Shown: positions 8,712 to 17,663 of the stretch, piece after piece
Layout of the letters: every line of letters starts with the position of its first letter
Numbering within the stretch: the first letter of the stretch is position 1
From: Massilia sp. R2A-15
Lineage (GTDB): Bacteria; Pseudomonadota; Gammaproteobacteria; Burkholderiales; Burkholderiaceae_D
DNA: 64,000 bases
Direction: 5' to 3'
NCBI RefSeq assembly: GCF_030704305.1
Contig: NZ_CP131935.1
Coordinates: 1,178,001 to 1,242,000, forward strand
Made by a program: the position numbers and the translations under genes
Notes under the pieces: generated by a model
Told to the model about the DNA's origin: nothing
What the model saw: the letters and a program-made list of their open reading frames with translations, nothing else
The model's database searches: none

Positions 8712-10439
8712 ATGACCCTTCGTAAAACGCTGCTGGCCGCAACGATCGCCGCACTCCCGCTCATGATGTCCGGCGCCGCGCAAGCCGCAGCCCCTGCGGG
8801 GAACCCGGCAATGCAAGCACAAGACAACGCCAACATGATGTCGCAGCTGATGTCGCAGCGCGGCCGCAACGGCCTCGACAGCCGCCACGGCTTCGCGCTG
8901 GGCAACCAGCATCCGGGCGCCGGCGGCACCACCATCAGCCGCCTCGACCACACCTTCAAAGGTGTGCGCGTGTACGGTTCCGAATCGGTGGTGGTCACCG
9001 GCGCGCACGGCAACGTGATCAGCGAATCGGCCGCCAACCGCCGCGCCGGCCTGACCAAGGGCGACTTCAACGTGGCCCCCGGCCTGTCCGCCAAAGCCGC
9101 GATCGATGGCGTCGTCGCCCGCGTCTCGCCGAACGGCAAGCCGATCGATCCGCCAAGCGCCGAACTGATCATCTACCCTGTCATCACGGAAGAGCGCATC
9201 GCCTCGGCCGCCGGCAAGGCCGAAAAGGACCTGAACGCCACCGACCTGCAGGAAGTCGTCACCGGCTACCAGCTGGCCTACCTGGTCAAGACCCGCCACG
9301 TTTCCGGCAACACGCCGCAGTTCTACAACACCATCGTCAGCGCCACCGACGGCTCCGTCATCGACCAGTGGAGCATGGTGCAGACCGTCGTCGGCACCGG
9401 CAACAGCCAGTACAACGGCGCCGTGCCGATCAACACCACCCTGTCGGGCAGCACCTACTCGATGAAGGACACCACCCGCGGCGTGGGCGGCACCTTCGGC
9501 GGCATGGCCATCACCAACGCCAACCACACCACCAGCGCCGGCGCGATCTACACCAACACGGTCAACACCTGGGGCGACGGCCAGAACTACATCGCCGGCG
9601 GCAGCACCACCAACGCCAACGGCCAGACCGCGGCGGTGAACGCTGCCTGGGGCCTGCAGAACACCTACGACATGCTGAACAATACGCTCGGCTGGAAGTC
9701 GTTGGACGGCAACAACACCGCGACCTACATCGCGGCCCACGTCAACACCGCCTACGACAACGCCTACTACAGCGACACCTGCAAGTGCATGTACATCGGC
9801 GACGGCGGCACCTCGTTCACCAGCCTCGGTTCGATCGACGTGATCGGCCACGAGATGGGCCACGGCGTCACCGCCGCGACCTCGAACCTGGCCTACCGCG
9901 CCGAATCGGGCGGCCTGAACGAGTCCGCGTCCGACATCCAGGGTGAGATGGTGGAGGCCTACGCGCGCGCCGGCGGCACCGGCGCCTTGATCCCGGCCGG
10001 CAACGACTGGATGATGGGCAAGGAAATCGCCAAGAACGGCCAGCCGCTGCGCTGGCTGTACAAGCCGAGCAAGGACGGCGCCAGCCCGAACGCGTGGAGC
10101 AGCAGCATCAAGCGCCTGGACGTGCACTACAGCAGCGGCCCGAACAACCGCATGTTCTACTTCCTGTCGCAGGGTTCGAGCTCGTCGCCGACCAGCGACT
10201 ACTACAGCTCGTACCTGAACAAGGCGCCGCTGGCCATGACCGGCATCGGCAACGACAAGGCGTTCCGCATCTGGTTCAAGGCGCTGACCACGAAATTCAC
10301 GTCGGCGACCAACTACGCCGACGCGCGCCTGAAGGTCATCGCCGCCGCGCAGGAACTGTATGGCGTGGGCAGCGCCGAAGACAAGGCGGTGCAGCGCGCC
10401 TACGCGGCGATCAACGTCGGCGCCGACGTCGCCGAGTAA
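8712..10439 (+). CDS. Secreted thermolysin-like metalloprotease (M4)
   Basis: Extracellular zinc endopeptidase of 575 aa. A signal peptide (ends near AAQA, residue 27) is followed by FTP/PepSY propeptide regions (about 50-215) and the M4 catalytic domain. The zinc site is HEMGH with His380, Glu381 and His384. The third ligand, Glu404, lies in GGLNESASD, exactly 24 residues after the first His as in thermolysin. A C-terminal helical part ends with the usual AYAAINVGA. GGAGATAAG precedes the ATG. The gene is monocistronic, with a repeat pair after it. Likely role: digesting external protein. Confidence 0.95.
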   Translation: MTLRKTLLAATIAALPLMMSGAAQAAAPAGNPAMQAQDNANMMSQLMSQRGRNGLDSRHGFALGNQHPGAGGTTISRLDHTFKGVRVYGSESVVVTGAHGNVISESAANRRAGLTKGDFNVAPGLSAKAAIDGVVARVSPNGKPIDPPSAELIIYPVITEERIASAAGKAEKDLNATDLQEVVTGYQLAYLVKTRHVSGNTPQFYNTIVSATDGSVIDQWSMVQTVVGTGNSQYNGAVPINTTLSGSTYSMKDTTRGVGGTFGGMAITNANHTTSAGAIYTNTVNTWGDGQNYIAGGSTTNANGQTAAVNAAWGLQNTYDMLNNTLGWKSLDGNNTATYIAAHVNTAYDNAYYSDTCKCMYIGDGGTSFTSLGSIDVIGHEMGHGVTAATSNLAYRAESGGLNESASDIQGEMVEAYARAGGTGALIPAGNDWMMGKEIAKNGQPLRWLYKPSKDGASPNAWSSSIKRLDVHYSSGPNNRMFYFLSQGSSSSPTSDYYSSYLNKAPLAMTGIGNDKAFRIWFKALTTKFTSATNYADARLKVIAAAQELYGVGSAEDKAVQRAYAAINVGADVAE

Positions 10440-10447
10440 GTCAGAAT

Positions 10448-10526
10448 GGGGTCAGGTCCGCAGGACCAGACCCCGGAATGCATGCGTCGCCGTCAAAGCT
10501 GGGGTCTGGTCCTGCGGACCTGCCCC
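10448..10526. repeat. Family A inverted pair
   Basis: Form 1 at 10448-10474 faces form 2 at 10501-10526, so the two copies can pair into one long stem. It lies between the M4 protease and the M20 peptidase. Confidence 0.85.
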
Positions 10527-10593
10527 GTTTTCACTTGCGCGATGCGGCGACTGCGGCAATACTGCGACTCTTTCAATCCTGAGAGTCTTTCCC

Positions 10594-11991
10594 ATGACGC
10601 TGCGCCGCTTGTTCACCGCCCTCATCCTCACCGCGCCGGTCGTGGCGCACGCCACTCCCGCCAGCGACCCGTGGCACGCCAAGGCGCGCAGCCTGCTCGA
10701 ACACGCGGTGAACATCCCCACCGTGCAGGGCCGCGACCGCGTGCCGGAGCTGGCCGGCTATCTCGCCGCCCAGTACCGCGCCGCGGGCATTCCGGCCGCC
10801 GACATCCATGTCCTGCCCTACAAGCAGACCGCGGCGCTGATCGTGCGCTGGCGCGCCGAAGGCAAGCCTGCCGCGAAGCCGATCATGCTGATGGCGCACA
10901 TGGACGTGGTCGAGGCAAAGCGTGAAGACTGGTCGGCGAGCGACCCGTTCGTGTTTACCGAGCGCGATGGCTACTACTACGGCCGCGGCACCTCCGACAT
11001 CAAGCAGGGCATCGCCGCCACCACCGCCGCGATCCTGAAACTGAAGGCGGGCGGCTTCAAGCCGAAGCGCGACATCATCGTGTTCTACACCGGCGACGAG
11101 GAAACCGCAGGCGTGGGCGCCGAACTGGGCGCGACGACCTGGCATGAGCTGCTCGATGCCGAATACGGCCTGAACGCCGATGGCGGCGGCGGCGGCTTCG
11201 CGCCGGATGGACGTCCGCTTGGCTTCACCTTGCAGACCGCCGAAAAGACCTTCGCCGACTATACGCTGACCGCGCGCAACCGCGGCGGCCACTCGTCCAA
11301 GCCTCGGCCCGACAACGCCATCTACCAGCTCGCCAACGCGCTACGCCGGCTGGAAAATTACCGCTTCGAACCGGTGCAGAACGAGACCACGCGCGCCTAT
11401 TTCGCCGGGCGCCAGCAGGGCGAGACCGGGCCGCTGGGCGACGCGATGCGCGCCTGGCTGAAGAATCCGGGCGACGGCGCCGCGGCGGACGCGATCGAGG
11501 CGGACGAAGGGGAGGCGGGGCTGACGCGCACGCGCTGCGTCGCCACGCTGCTGGCCGGCGGCCATGCCGACAACGCGCTGCCGCAGCTGGCGACGGCCAC
11601 GGTCAACTGCCGCATCATGCCGGGCGTGTCGCCGGACGCGATCCGCGACGAACTGCAGAAGGTGGTGGGCGATCCCGGCGTGGTGGTCACGCGCGGCGAC
11701 AAGAACCGGGCGGCGCTGGCGTCGCCCTTGCGCGCCGACGTGGTCAACGCCTATACCGATTCGGTGAAGGCACTGCATCCGGGGGCGCAGGTAGTGCCCG
11801 AGATGAGCGCGGGCGCCAGCGACGCGGTGCCGTTTCGCGTGATCGGGATACCGGTGTACGGCGTCGATGGTGCATGGGGCGTGGTGCCGACCGATCTGCG
11901 CGCGCACGGGCAGGACGAGCGGCTGCCGGTGAAGGCGCTGGACGACGATGTCGACCACTGGGTGCTGATGCTCAAAAAGCTGGCGGGGTAA
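10594..11991 (+). CDS. Secreted M20 family metallopeptidase
   Basis: Di-zinc exopeptidase of 465 aa with a signal peptide (MTLRRLFTALILTAPVVAHA). Metal and catalytic residues are visible: the first ligand His and Asp in MLMAHMDVVEAK, the bridging Asp in GRGTSDIKQG, and the catalytic and ligand Glu pair in YTGDEETAG. A dimerisation/lid domain lies in the middle (about 210-340). The C-terminal ligand His is probably in LRAHGQDERLP. The family includes dipeptidases, carboxypeptidases and acetylornithine deacetylase; a periplasmic dipeptidase or carboxypeptidase fits the signal peptide. ATG at 10594 is the start just ahead of the signal sequence. Confidence 0.9.
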   Translation: MTLRRLFTALILTAPVVAHATPASDPWHAKARSLLEHAVNIPTVQGRDRVPELAGYLAAQYRAAGIPAADIHVLPYKQTAALIVRWRAEGKPAAKPIMLMAHMDVVEAKREDWSASDPFVFTERDGYYYGRGTSDIKQGIAATTAAILKLKAGGFKPKRDIIVFYTGDEETAGVGAELGATTWHELLDAEYGLNADGGGGGFAPDGRPLGFTLQTAEKTFADYTLTARNRGGHSSKPRPDNAIYQLANALRRLENYRFEPVQNETTRAYFAGRQQGETGPLGDAMRAWLKNPGDGAAADAIEADEGEAGLTRTRCVATLLAGGHADNALPQLATATVNCRIMPGVSPDAIRDELQKVVGDPGVVVTRGDKNRAALASPLRADVVNAYTDSVKALHPGAQVVPEMSAGASDAVPFRVIGIPVYGVDGAWGVVPTDLRAHGQDERLPVKALDDDVDHWVLMLKKLAG

Positions 11992-12000
11992 TCGGAGGGC

Positions 12001-12114
12001 GGGGTCTGGTCCCGCGGACCTGACCCCGTCTTTGTCGCTGCGGCTGGCGTTGCGCCGCACGCCTTCTCTGCCGCCTGCGTCAACCCCGGGGTCAGGTCCG
12101 CAGGACCAGACCCC
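12001..12114. repeat. Family A inverted pair
   Basis: Form 2 at 12001-12027 faces form 1 at 12088-12114. They fill the gap between the converging M20 and M23 peptidase genes and probably stop transcription from both sides. Confidence 0.85.
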
Positions 12115-12124
12115 TCGGCTCCGA

Positions 12125-12838
12125 TCAGTCGCCCAGCAGCGGATACGGATTGATCGCGGTGCCTTTCCACCACTGCTTGGCCGGCGTCAGCTCGAACACG
12201 GCGAAGTGCAGGTGCGGCGCATCCTTGGCCGCGTTGCCGGTGGTGCCGACATAGCCCACCAGGTCGCCCCGCTTGAGCACTGTGCCTTCCTTGACGCCAT
12301 CGGCGTAACGGTCCAGGTGCGCGTAGTAGTACGCGTACTTCTCGCTCGGGTCGAACTGGTACACCGTCAGCCCGCCCGGCTTGCTGTTAAATAGCTTGAC
12401 CACCTTGCCGTCGCCCACCGCGAACACCTTCGCGCCCTTCGGCGCCATGATGTCGAGCGCTTCATGATGGCGTTCCTTGCCGCGCGGCTGGTCGAAGTTG
12501 TCGGTCAGCTGCGCGTACTTGATGCCCTCGACCGGCACTAGCAGCTTGCCTGTCGGCGTCGCCGCGGCCGAGGCGACGTCGGGCACCTTCGCCAGCTCGT
12601 CCTGCGCGGGTTTCAGCGGCAGGTCCACTTCGGTCAGGTCGGTCGGCACCACCGGCGCCGGCGGCAGCGATGCCGCCAGCGTATCGGCCGGCGGCGCAGC
12701 GGGCGCCGTCACCGCCGGCGCGACCACCACCGCAGTCGCAGGCGCAGGCGCGGCATCATGCGGCACCTGGCGCAGGAACACGAACAGCCCGCCGGCGCCA
12801 ATCAGCACGCCGGCCAGGAAGGTCAGAAGCCATCTCAT
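12125..12838 (-). CDS. M23 (LytM-type) peptidoglycan endopeptidase, membrane-anchored
   Basis: Protein of 237 aa with an N-terminal membrane anchor (about 3-24), a long Ala/Pro-rich linker (about 25-100) and a C-terminal M23 domain. Zinc ligands are visible: HxxxD in HHEALDIMAPKG and HxH in HLHF. It should cut peptide cross-bridges of peptidoglycan in the periplasm, or act as an activator if its activity is weak. AGGAG precedes the ATG by seven bases. It lies 35 bp downstream of the L,D-transpeptidase on the same strand, so the two cell-wall enzymes probably form an operon. Confidence 0.92.
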   Translation of the reverse strand: MRWLLTFLAGVLIGAGGLFVFLRQVPHDAAPAPATAVVVAPAVTAPAAPPADTLAASLPPAPVVPTDLTEVDLPLKPAQDELAKVPDVASAAATPTGKLLVPVEGIKYAQLTDNFDQPRGKERHHEALDIMAPKGAKVFAVGDGKVVKLFNSKPGGLTVYQFDPSEKYAYYYAHLDRYADGVKEGTVLKRGDLVGYVGTTGNAAKDAPHLHFAVFELTPAKQWWKGTAINPYPLLGD

Positions 12839-12873
12839 CGTTTTCTCCTCTTGTTATTGTCAGGGACGAGCAT

Positions 12874-13833
12874 TTACTGCACCAGCTGCACCGCCGTGCC
12901 GCCGCCGACCGCCGTCACCAGCGTGGCGACGTCCCAGTTGGTGAGGCGAATGCAGCCGTGCGACTGGGTCTTGCCGATCGAGGCGGGCATCGGCGAGCCG
13001 TGGATGCCGTAGTGCGGCTTCGACAGGTCAATCCAGGCCACGCCCACCGGGTTGTTCGGGCCGGCCGGAATCGTCGCCTTGGTGTCGCCCGCCTTGGCGT
13101 CCCAGAACAGCTTGGGGTTGTAGTGGAACACCGGGTTCTTCGAAATGCCGTTGACCTTCCAGTCGCCGAGCGGCAGCGGATCGTGCTCGCTGCCGGTCGA
13201 TGCGGGGAACTGCGCGATCGTCTTGCCGGCGGTGTCGAGCAGGGTCAGGGTGCGGCCCGACTTCGACACGACGATCTTGCCGCCCTTGGGCAGCGGTTCG
13301 GTATCGAGCACGTTCGGCACGACGATCTGCTCGCCGGCGCGCGCCAGGTCCTTGCCGGGATTGAGGGCCTTGAGCAGGGCGGGGCTGGCATGGAATTTTT
13401 CGCCCAGCGCTTCCTCGGCGCTGGCGAAGCCCAGGGCCGGCAGCTTGGCCTTGTCGGCCATCTCTTCGGGGATCGGCTGGAACGGGCCGGCCACGTCGGC
13501 GTCCAGGATGGTGTAGGTGGTCAGCGCATCGGCGCTGTCGGCGTTGAGCGCGGCCCAGGTGGCGGCGTTCAGGGCGCCGTTGCCGGCGATGCCGCGTGCC
13601 TTCTGGTAGCCGGCGATCGCGGCGCGCATGTTGGTGCCGCTGGCGCCGTCGATCTCGCCGGACGAGAAGTGGGCGCGATCGAGCAGGATCTGGGCGCGCA
13701 GGATTTCAGGCTTGCCCGGTTTGGCCGTGGCCGATTTGCCGGCGCCGTTGACGCTGTCGGCGGTCAGGGGCGTGGCGGCCAGCGCGGGCGCGCAGAGGAC
13801 GGCGGCGAGCAGGGCGATGTGTGCGTGTTTCAA
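12874..13833 (-). CDS. L,D-transpeptidase (YkuD family) with peptidoglycan-binding domain
   Basis: Periplasmic enzyme that forms 3-3 cross-links or attaches proteins to peptidoglycan, 319 aa. A signal peptide (KHAHIALLAAVLCAPALA) is followed by a helical peptidoglycan-binding domain (about 45-95), a LysM-like middle region (EQIVVPNVL) and the YkuD domain. The catalytic Cys is in SHGCIRLTN, with the conserved His in YGIHGSPMP. The start is a TTG at 13831-13833. Another TTG, 24 bases further out, is possible. No ATG exists near the signal peptide. It is cotranscribed with the M23 gene. Confidence 0.92.
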   Translation of the reverse strand: MKHAHIALLAAVLCAPALAATPLTADSVNGAGKSATAKPGKPEILRAQILLDRAHFSSGEIDGASGTNMRAAIAGYQKARGIAGNGALNAATWAALNADSADALTTYTILDADVAGPFQPIPEEMADKAKLPALGFASAEEALGEKFHASPALLKALNPGKDLARAGEQIVVPNVLDTEPLPKGGKIVVSKSGRTLTLLDTAGKTIAQFPASTGSEHDPLPLGDWKVNGISKNPVFHYNPKLFWDAKAGDTKATIPAGPNNPVGVAWIDLSKPHYGIHGSPMPASIGKTQSHGCIRLTNWDVATLVTAVGGGTAVQLVQ

Positions 13834-13931
13834 GGTAGGTCCCGGAGCTAGTGACAATGAGTCAAGACTAGTTCCTCCGGGAACCCCGGTCTGTGCGCCA
13901 GCGTACTTTGTACCGACGCCGCCGCGCCCCG

Positions 13932-14450
13932 TTACGCGGCCAGGCTGCCCAGCACGCCGATGTCCGGGCTGCCCATCAGCTTGTCGATGTCCACCAGGAT
14001 CAGCATGCGCTCGTCGAGCGTGCCCAGGCCGATCAGGTAGTCGCTCTCGAACACGCCGCCCATGTCGGGCGCCGGACGGATCTGCTGCGGCGCCAGGGTG
14101 GTCACGTCGGAGACGCTGTCGACCACCATGCCGACCACTTTGCCGCCCAGGTTCAGCACGATGACGATGGTGAATTCGTCGTAGCTCGGCGTGCCGAGAT
14201 TGAACCTGATGCGCATGTCGACGATCGGCACGATCACGCCGCGGAGGTTCATGACGCCCTTGAAGAACGCCGGCGTGTTGGCGATGCGGGTGACCGCGCC
14301 GGTTTCGTAGCCGCGGATTTCCTGCACCTTGAGGATGTCGAGGCCGTATTCTTCCTCGCCCATCGTGAAGGCCAGGAATTCGTGGCCGGCTTCGTCGCGC
14401 GCATGCGCGTGGTGGTGGACTGCGTGGTCCGCTGCGTGGGTTTGTAACAT
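13932..14450 (-). CDS. cheW: Chemotaxis coupling protein CheW
   Basis: Scaffold linking chemoreceptors to CheA, 172 aa. The CheW fold is clear from [35 protein letters not shown] and [13 protein letters not shown]. An unusual His-rich N-terminal tail ([19 protein letters not shown]) precedes the domain. ATG at 14448-14450 has AGG eight bases upstream; a TTG at 14492 would add 14 residues. No che operon is nearby, so it is probably an accessory CheW. The chemoreceptor at 6.9 kb is the nearest chemotaxis gene. Confidence 0.93.
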   Translation of the reverse strand: MLQTHAADHAVHHHAHARDEAGHEFLAFTMGEEEYGLDILKVQEIRGYETGAVTRIANTPAFFKGVMNLRGVIVPIVDMRIRFNLGTPSYDEFTIVIVLNLGGKVVGMVVDSVSDVTTLAPQQIRPAPDMGGVFESDYLIGLGTLDERMLILVDIDKLMGSPDIGVLGSLAA

Positions 14451-14662
14451 GGTATCGGCCTGGTGAGTTTGAAAAGCGGGATCGCCGCTCAAGGGGCTAC
14501 GGCGGGGGCGGGGGCAATAGCGCGGGCTTGACGAGGACGGATTCCGACCGCCGCGGCGTGATGCGCGGCACAGGCTCTCACGTTACACTTGCCGTACGGA
14601 AATGTCGAGAGATGTCTTGTCGGATAGATACTTGTTGTTGCGCTGCCGTAACAAATTGTGAC

Positions 14663-15559
14663 TCAGTGCGGCATGCCCAGCGCCTTGCGGATCGCCGGCA
14701 GCACCAGTTTGAACGAAGGCGAACTGGCCGCGACCTCGTCGTAATGGCTGGCGCCGGGCAGCACGATGACGTCGGCGGTGTCGCCGGCGGCCCTGGCGCG
14801 CGCGGCGTAATCGCGGGCGGCACGCGGCGGCGAGACGGTGTCGAGCTCGCCGGTGATGAGCACCGTGTGGCTGCCGTTGGGGACCAGCTCGGCCGCGTTG
14901 GTGTCGGCGAACACATTCGGCCGCGCCGGGCCCGGCAGGCCGGCCAGGTCGGCCGTGTCGCGCCCGCAGCTGGACTGGATCAGCGCGCGCTCGTTGCGCA
15001 GGTCGGCCAGGCCACCCAGGCTGACGATTTCGCGCACCGGCAGCGGATGGGCGCGGTGCAGCGGGCTCGACGCCGGGATTTTCGCGCGCCCGGCGATCCA
15101 TTGCACCAGCTGCCCGCCGGCCGAGTGGCCGACCGCGACGATGCGCGAGAGGTCGAGCTGGTTGGCCGTCGCGCTGCGCTCCAGCAAGTCGAGCGCCGCG
15201 TGCATGTCCTGGTAGGTGCCGGGATAACCGCCGCCATCCTCGTCGACCCGGCGGTATTCGACGTTCCACACGGCGATGCCCTGGGCGGCCAGCGCGCCGG
15301 CCAAGTTGCGCATCTGGCCGATGCCGCCGAACTTGATGGTCCAGCAGCCACCATGCACCAGCACCACCACCGGGAACGGGCCGGCGCCGGCGGGACGGAA
15401 CAGCTCGGCGTACTGCGACGGCGCGCTGCCGTAGGCCAGTTTCGCGGTCGGCGCCGGGCCGCTCAGGGCCAGGTAGTCGGCCAGCTTCATCGGGGCGGCG
15501 GCGGCCAGGCTTGCGCTCAGCAGGGCGGCGGGGAGCAGGGCGCGCAGGAAAGGTGTCAT
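14663..15559 (-). CDS. Secreted alpha/beta hydrolase, esterase/lipase type
   Basis: Serine hydrolase of 298 aa with a signal peptide (MTPFLRALLPAALLSASLAAAA). The nucleophile elbow is GHSAGGQ, the oxyanion-hole motif is HGGCW, and the catalytic Asp and His are likely in TGELDTVSPP and GASHYD. This resembles BD-FAE/acetyl-xylan-esterase and kynurenine-formamidase-like esterases. The substrate cannot be read from the sequence. ATG at 15557-15559 was chosen because it starts the signal peptide. The gene is monocistronic. Confidence 0.88.
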   Translation of the reverse strand: MTPFLRALLPAALLSASLAAAAPMKLADYLALSGPAPTAKLAYGSAPSQYAELFRPAGAGPFPVVVLVHGGCWTIKFGGIGQMRNLAGALAAQGIAVWNVEYRRVDEDGGGYPGTYQDMHAALDLLERSATANQLDLSRIVAVGHSAGGQLVQWIAGRAKIPASSPLHRAHPLPVREIVSLGGLADLRNERALIQSSCGRDTADLAGLPGPARPNVFADTNAAELVPNGSHTVLITGELDTVSPPRAARDYAARARAAGDTADVIVLPGASHYDEVAASSPSFKLVLPAIRKALGMPH

Positions 15560-15699
15560 CGCAATATGGTCGAGTTGGTCAGGCGCCAACTATACCGGGG
15601 TTTTGCCGCTCTGCGCGCCCTTGCGCACGATTGAACGCGGCGGCAAATGCGATCGGGGCCTTCATGCTAGTCTGCCAAAAAAACCATTAGGGGAATGAC

Positions 15700-15942
15700 A
15701 TGGCAGATGCATCGGAAGACTATCGCGGCTACCGCATCACGGTAACGCCGATCAAGGATTGCGAGGACCGGTGGGACTTCGAGTACCGCATCGGCCCGTT
15801 CGGCGGCGGCGAGCAGGTCCGTTCGCGCAGCAAGACCGCCAACGGCTACATGACCACCGAGGCGGCCTGCGTGGCCGGCATCGAGGTGGCGCGCACCGAA
15901 ATCGACAATCTGCTCGCGCTCGACAGCACGAAAGCGAACTGA
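15700..15942 (+). CDS. Hypothetical protein, 80 aa
   Basis: Small acidic soluble protein (MADASEDYRGYRITVTPIKD) with an alternating beta pattern at the N-terminus and a C-terminal helix with regularly spaced Ala. The layout resembles the small DUF1488-like or DUF6566-like proteins of Burkholderiales, but I do not assign a family. GGGGAATG precedes the ATG, so the start is secure. No operon partner. Confidence 0.7.
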   Translation: MADASEDYRGYRITVTPIKDCEDRWDFEYRIGPFGGGEQVRSRSKTANGYMTTEAACVAGIEVARTEIDNLLALDSTKAN

Positions 15943-16035
15943 TCAGATAACCATTGATTTTCGATAAACACCCGGCGTCGTGGCTTGCTACGATGCCATT
16001 TTGGCCCGGTAGCAATGGGGCAGAAAAGGCTGGAG

Positions 16036-16230
16036 ATGAGCATTACCGATTCAAGCAAGGAACAGGGCTGGGACCGCGGCATCGGCAGTGTGCGGGCCCA
16101 TTCGACGCCGGACCCGGACCTGCCGCCCACGCCCAACCCGGTGCCGGACGATGTGCCGGCGCCGGCCAATGCGCCGGTGCAGGAACCGAAGTTTCCCGAG
16201 CCGCCGATCAAGGCGGCGCGGGAGGAATAA
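16036..16230 (+). CDS. Small proline-rich protein, 64 aa
   Basis: Starts MSITDSSKEQGWDRGIGSVR, followed by a Pro/Asp/Ala-rich low-complexity tail (PDPDLPPTPNPVPDDVPAP), probably disordered. AAGG lies seven bases before the ATG. It converges with the next small gene, four bases apart. No family recognised. Confidence 0.55.
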   Translation: MSITDSSKEQGWDRGIGSVRAHSTPDPDLPPTPNPVPDDVPAPANAPVQEPKFPEPPIKAAREE

Positions 16231-16234
16231 GCGC

Positions 16235-16402
16235 TCAGGATTGCGGAGTGGCCGGCTTGTCGGCCGCCGGCAGCGGCGGGATCTGGCGGATCATTTCCTC
16301 CGTTTCCTTTTGGGCGGGAGTCTTCTCGCCGCTGCCGATGTCGGCTTCGTCGAACAGGGGGCGAACGGTACGCGGGTCGGCGGGGCGGGTGGTCTGGTTC
16401 AT
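16235..16402 (-). CDS. Small hypothetical protein, 55 aa
   Basis: Short charged protein (MNQTTRPADPRTVRPLFDEAD) with a Pro/Ala-rich end. AGGAG sits seven bases before the ATG at 16400-16402, a good reason to prefer this start over the one 36 bases upstream. It shares the opening MNQT with the small protein at 17337-17540. Function unknown. Confidence 0.6.
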   Translation of the reverse strand: MNQTTRPADPRTVRPLFDEADIGSGEKTPAQKETEEMIRQIPPLPAADKPATPQS

Positions 16403-16522
16403 GCAGGTCTCCTGGTTGCTGTGTTTCGATTGATTCATCCTAGCAGGACAAACTGGAGTCGGGCGCGCAATAAGAAAACAACAATTGGTGTTGCTTCACA
16501 GTCAGAAATATTGCAAATCCAA

Positions 16523-16550
16523 TTGCGCGCGTTGATAACAGTTCTATAAT
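16523..16550 (+). promoter_or_regulatory. Sigma70-type promoter for the 45-aa membrane protein
   Basis: TTGCGC (16523-16528) and a perfect TATAAT (16545-16550) are separated by 16 bp. The start codon of the small gene follows 37 bp later. Confidence 0.6.
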
Positions 16551-16586
16551 CGGTCATCGGGTCAACACATGTTGCTGGAGAGCGTC

Positions 16587-16724
16587 ATGGGCAATTCATT
16601 GCACAACAAAATCTACCTCGGCCGCCACTCCGCACTGACGTCGCGCAAGCTAAGGGTGCTGCTGGCGCTCGGAGCGCTGGTCGGGGTCGCGGTCGCCTGG
16701 ATGGCAATTCGCGGCTTCAAATAG
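16587..16724 (+). CDS. Single-span membrane microprotein, 45 aa
   Basis: Starts MGNSLHNKIYLGRHSALTSR and then has one hydrophobic segment (about 23-41, VLLALGALVGVAVAWMAI) ending RGFK. GGAGAG lies six bases before the ATG and a strong promoter lies upstream, so it is very likely expressed. The N-terminus is basic, which predicts a cytoplasmic N-terminus. Function unknown. Confidence 0.65.
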   Translation: MGNSLHNKIYLGRHSALTSRKLRVLLALGALVGVAVAWMAIRGFK

Positions 16725-16783
16725 ACGCGCACGGCGTTTCGCGGTTACCATGTGCGCCGCACTGGCTCACTTGGAAAGCAGCA

Positions 16784-17155
16784 ATGAAGAACGAAACACT
16801 GACCACCGACGAATATGACGCGCTCGGCCACATCGAGCGTGGCGCCGCGCACGACAAGGTAAATGCCTGCGTCGGGCGTAACGCCAAGCGCCTGTCGGGG
16901 CTGAAGATGATCCAATATGGCCGCGACGGCCGGCTGTCGCTGAGCGAGAAGGGGCAGCAGGTGCTGTTCCTGCGCCGCTGCATCAACGCCTTGCGCGCGC
17001 TGGCGGCCGATCCGGCGGCGGCGGTCGATGCCGATGTCGCCGGCTTCCTGGGCAAGAAATCGCACATCGCCAAGCTGGAAGGCGGCGGCTACGAGGTGAC
17101 CGCCAAGGGCCGCGAGTCGCTGGCCGATATCGACGCCCAGCAAAAACCGAAGTAG
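16784..17155 (+). CDS. Hypothetical protein, 123 aa
   Basis: Soluble protein with a possible winged-helix arrangement in the first half (LTTDEYDALGHIERGAAHD...LSGLKMIQYGRDGRLSLSEKG), followed by a helical stretch and a second similar half (YEVTAKGRESLADI). Sequence around GLKMIQYGRDGRLSLSEKGQ reads like the wing of a small DNA-binding fold, but no family is assigned. GGAAAG precedes the ATG. Confidence 0.65.
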   Translation: MKNETLTTDEYDALGHIERGAAHDKVNACVGRNAKRLSGLKMIQYGRDGRLSLSEKGQQVLFLRRCINALRALAADPAAAVDADVAGFLGKKSHIAKLEGGGYEVTAKGRESLADIDAQQKPK

Positions 17156-17162
17156 GGAATTT

Positions 17163-17290
17163 TGTTTGTCGTTCCTGGGCTCGGCGCCCCCCTTGGCAGG
17201 AACCCATACCCCGTTCGAGCAGCGGGGCGCATCATTTCGCAACGAGTATCGAGCTGAGCATAGGTTCCTGCCTTCGCAGGAACGACCTGC
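17163..17290. repeat. Family B repeat, diverged copy
   Basis: Contains the family B ends, GTCGTTCCTG at the left and CTTCGCAGGAACGAC at the right, with an internal GTTCCTGCC. Family B elements are roughly 80-130 bp, with GTCGT(A/T)CC and GG(T/A)ACGAC as terminal inverted repeats. Confidence 0.6.
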
Positions 17291-17300
17291 TTCACGCCAA

Positions 17301-17327
17301 AAAAAACCGGGCAGCGCCCGGTTTTTT
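17301..17327. terminator. Bidirectional Rho-independent terminator
   Basis: Perfect 12-bp stem (AAAAAACCGGGC with GCCCGGTTTTTT) and three-base loop. It serves the converging genes ending at 17155 and 17337. Confidence 0.9.
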
Positions 17328-17336
17328 CTTGTCCGC

Positions 17337-17540
17337 TTACTGGCGGCGGCGGTTCGGATACACCAGCGTGCGGATCGCCACTTCCGCCGGCACGTTCATC
17401 GCCGACAGGAATTCGGCGGCGCGCTGCAGACCCACCGTCGGGATCGACGCGATCGCCTGATTGATCACGTCGCGCGTGCGGAAATCGGTGCGCGGATGTT
17501 TGATGTCGTGCCGGTTAAGCGCGGCGCTGGTCTGGTTCAT
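17337..17540 (-). CDS. Hypothetical protein, 67 aa
   Basis: Small protein starting MNQTSAALNRHDIKHPRTDF, with a helix-rich middle (VINQAIASIPTVGLQRAAEFLSAM) and a basic end (YPNRRRQ). The repeated central helices and basic tail suggest a small regulatory or DNA-associated protein, but no family is recognised. GAGAA precedes the ATG; a terminator follows directly. Confidence 0.65.
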   Translation of the reverse strand: MNQTSAALNRHDIKHPRTDFRTRDVINQAIASIPTVGLQRAAEFLSAMNVPAEVAIRTLVYPNRRRQ

Positions 17541-17663
17541 GTCGGTTCTCGTGTGTGATCAGGGTTCGGTCCACGCAATCGCATCTTTCGTGCAACATGC
17601 GTTGTTCAGAATCATAAACCAGTTTATCACGATGATGTCGAATTAATACTGCTATTTTTGTGC

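Noticed and set aside
10448..12114. Clustered GGGGTC repeats as a possible CRISPR array
   Set aside because: Copies are palindromic, in alternating orientation, with gene-sized and irregular spacing and no cas genes.
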